Source: Variovorax boronicumulans (GTDB lineage: Bacteria; Pseudomonadota; Gammaproteobacteria; Burkholderiales; Burkholderiaceae_C). Taken from it: DNA of 64,000 bases. Location: the NCBI RefSeq assembly GCF_019352895.1, contig NZ_JAAAFX010000009.1, forward strand, positions 452,764 to 516,763. The letters run 5' to 3'. The translations under genes were made by a program, and so were the position numbers. Under the pieces are notes generated by a model. That model saw only the letters and a list, made by a program, of their open reading frames with translations. It was not told where the DNA came from and ran no database searches. Below, piece by piece: positions 62,235 through 64,000 of the stretch (positions within the stretch are counted from its first letter, which is position 1; each line of letters opens with the position of its first letter).

Positions 62235-64000
62235 ACCCCGACCAGATCCGCGACGCCTCGATGCTGGAGCTGTTCCAGATGGAGGCCGAGACCCAGGTCC
62301 AGGTGCTCAATGCCGGCCTGCTCGCGCTGGAGCGCGATCCGCGCGCGGCCGCGCACCTCGAGGCCTGCATGCGTGCGGCCCATTCGCTCAAGGGCGCCGG
62401 CCGCATCGTCGACCTCGAACCCGCGGTGCGCATCGCCCACGTGATGGAGGACTGCCTGGTGAAGGCGCAGGAGGGCCGGCTGCTGCTGCAACCTGCCGAC
62501 ATCGATGCGCTGCTGTTGGGTGCCGACCTGCTGCTGCGCGTGGCCACGCCGGGCGCCGACCTGACGCAGGCCATCGGCGAACTGGAGGCGCGGCTCAGCG
62601 GCCAGCATCCTGCGGGCGTGGCGGTGCCACCACCCGCGCCCGTGCCCGTCGCGGTGCAGGTTCCCGCCGCACCCGAAGCGCAGGCGGCCGCGGTGCCCGA
62701 CGAGGAGCGTGTGCTGCGCGTGACAGCCGACACGCTCAATCGCCTGCTCGGGCTGTCGAGCGAGACCCTGGTCGAGTCGCACCGGCTCGCCCCATTCAAC
62801 GCGTCCATGCTGCGGCTCAAGCGCCAGCAGCGCAGCGCCAGCCAGGCCCTCGAGACGGTGCGCACGCTGCTGGCGGAGCAGCCGGTCGATGCGCGGCTGC
62901 AGGCGGCGCTCGACCAGGCGCTGCAGGTCATGGGCGACTGCGAGCGCGGCCTGGGCGAACGCATGGGTGAACTCGACCAGTTCGGCTGGCGCATGAGCCA
63001 CCTGGCCCAGCGCCTCTACGACACCGCGCTGGCCTGCCGCATGCGGCCCTTCGGCGATGGCCTCGGCGTGATGGCGCGTTCGGTGCGCGACCTCGGCCGC
63101 GCGCTCGGCAAGCAGGTGCGACTCGAGATCGAGGGCGCCGCGACGCAGGTTGACCGCGACATTCTCGAGAAGCTCGAAGCGCCGCTGACCCACCTGATGC
63201 GCAATGCGCTGGACCACGGCATCGAAATGCCGCAGGCGCGGCTGGCGGTGGGCAAGCCGGCCGAGGGCGTGGTGCGGCTGCAGGCACGGCACAGCGCCGG
63301 CATGCTGCTGATCGAGATCGGCGACGACGGCAAGGGCATCGACCTGGACCGCCTGCGCGCCGAAATCGTGCGCCGTCGCCTGTCGACCGCCGAGACCGTC
63401 GAGCGGCTCAGCGAATCGGAGCTGCTCGAATTCCTCTTCCTCCCCGGCTTCAGCACCCGCACCGAGGTCACCGAGATCTCGGGCCGCGGCGTGGGACTCG
63501 ACGTGGTGCAGAACATGGTGCGGCAGCTGCGCGGCGCGGTGCGGGTGCACCAGCAGGCGGGGCAGGGCATGCGCTTCGTGCTGGAAATGCCGCTGTCGCT
63601 GTCGGTCATGCGCAGCCTGCTGGTGGAGATCGGCGGCGAGAACTACGCCTTTCCGCTGGCCTACGTCACGCACGCGCTCGAGGCGCCGCGCGCGGGCATC
63701 GAGCAGATCGAAGGGCACCAGCACCTGCGCTTCCTGGACCGGCACATCGGCCTGGTATCGGCGCGCCAGCTCCTGCAATACGACGAGCCCGCCGCCACCA
63801 GCGACACCGTGAGCGTGGTGGTGGTCGGCGAGCATGGCGCCATGTATGGCGTGGCGGTGGACCGCTTCGTCGGCGAGCGCACGCTGGTCGTGCAGCCGCT
63901 CGATCCGCGCCTGGGCAAGCTGCAGGACATCCAGGCGGGCGCGCTGATGGAAGACGGGACGCCGCTGCTGATCCTCGATGTGGAAGATCTGCTGCAGTCG
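62231..64000 (+). CDS. wspE: CheA-type hybrid histidine kinase WspE (partial, cut by window end)
   Basis: First 590 residues of a CheA-like kinase. The phosphotransfer domain has its His at residue 51 in AHSLKGAGRI. The catalytic part shows the N box HLMRNALDHGIE, G1 GDDGKGID, FLPGFSTRTEVTEISGRGVGLDVV and MPLSLSVMRSLLVE, followed by a CheW-like domain running to the window edge. A C-terminal receiver domain, present in Wsp kinases, would lie beyond base 64000 along with wspF and wspR. It begins at ATG 62231, overlapping the wspD stop by four bases. Confidence 0.93.
   Translation, partial: MNPDQIRDASMLELFQMEAETQVQVLNAGLLALERDPRAAAHLEACMRAAHSLKGAGRIVDLEPAVRIAHVMEDCLVKAQEGRLLLQPADIDALLLGADLLLRVATPGADLTQAIGELEARLSGQHPAGVAVPPPAPVPVAVQVPAAPEAQAAAVPDEERVLRVTADTLNRLLGLSSETLVESHRLAPFNASMLRLKRQQRSASQALETVRTLLAEQPVDARLQAALDQALQVMGDCERGLGERMGELDQFGWRMSHLAQRLYDTALACRMRPFGDGLGVMARSVRDLGRALGKQVRLEIEGAATQVDRDILEKLEAPLTHLMRNALDHGIEMPQARLAVGKPAEGVVRLQARHSAGMLLIEIGDDGKGIDLDRLRAEIVRRRLSTAETVERLSESELLEFLFLPGFSTRTEVTEISGRGVGLDVVQNMVRQLRGAVRVHQQAGQGMRFVLEMPLSLSVMRSLLVEIGGENYAFPLAYVTHALEAPRAGIEQIEGHQHLRFLDRHIGLVSARQLLQYDEPAATSDTVSVVVVGEHGAMYGVAVDRFVGERTLVVQPLDPRLGKLQDIQAGALMEDGTPLLILDVEDLLQS

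Overview
The window looks like a chromosomal segment of a high-GC betaproteobacterium of the family Comamonadaceae (order Burkholderiales), most probably Variovorax or a close relative. This is inferred from the housekeeping block (mtfA-lpxH-ppiB-ppiA, cysS, accA, tilS, lysC, tRNA-Ser), from the many periplasmic 'Bug'-type binding proteins and IclR regulators, and from GC-rich coding sequence throughout. It was not confirmed by any search.

Layout. 1-9660: conserved housekeeping genes, ending in lysC, a tRNA-Ser(GCU) and a terminator. 9869-18251: a minus-strand operon for an oligopeptide-type ABC importer (binding protein, two permeases, two ATPases), a YtcJ-like amidohydrolase and a CobW-family GTPase. 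18444-57200: a large accessory region that I read as a C2-sulfonate (organosulfur) catabolic island. 57201-58191: about 1 kb without a convincing gene. 58192-64000: wspA-wspE, the start of a Wsp surface-sensing chemosensory operon, cut by the window end inside wspE.

The sulfonate island assembles three known entry routes onto sulfoacetaldehyde. Taurine is imported by TauABC (22183-24866) and deaminated by a TauX/TauY-type dehydrogenase (18444-20303) under a MocR-type TauR (20454-21989). Isethionate would enter through an MFS carrier and be oxidised by a GMC flavoprotein (IseU/IseJ/IseR-like, 25637-29593). Sulfoacetate would be activated by a CoA ligase and reduced by an acylating dehydrogenase (SauT/SauS-like, 30400-33383), in an operon with an IclR regulator, an orphan TTT binding protein and a TauE/SafE-type anion exporter. 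All three converge on Xsc (43785-45608), which makes acetyl phosphate and sulfite. Pta (45633-46595) turns acetyl phosphate into acetyl-CoA, and a SoeABC-type molybdoenzyme (47641-52306) would oxidise the sulfite to sulfate with electrons going to quinone. A second TauABC-like importer followed by a PLP decarboxylase (53223-57200) under a GntR regulator may feed in an amino-sulfonate such as cysteate. That substrate is my inference.

Unexpected parts are a CobS/CobT-like AAA+/VWA pair sharing the divergent xsc regulatory region without any CobN nearby, the same perfect palindrome GGAAC-N5-GTTCC at both the iseJ/iseR and the xsc control regions, and a frameshifted remnant of a cyclopropane fatty acid synthase between tauC and iseU. 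Names such as tauX, iseJ, sauS and soeA are assigned from family features plus context. Substrate specificity of transporters and oxidoreductases cannot be read from sequence alone.
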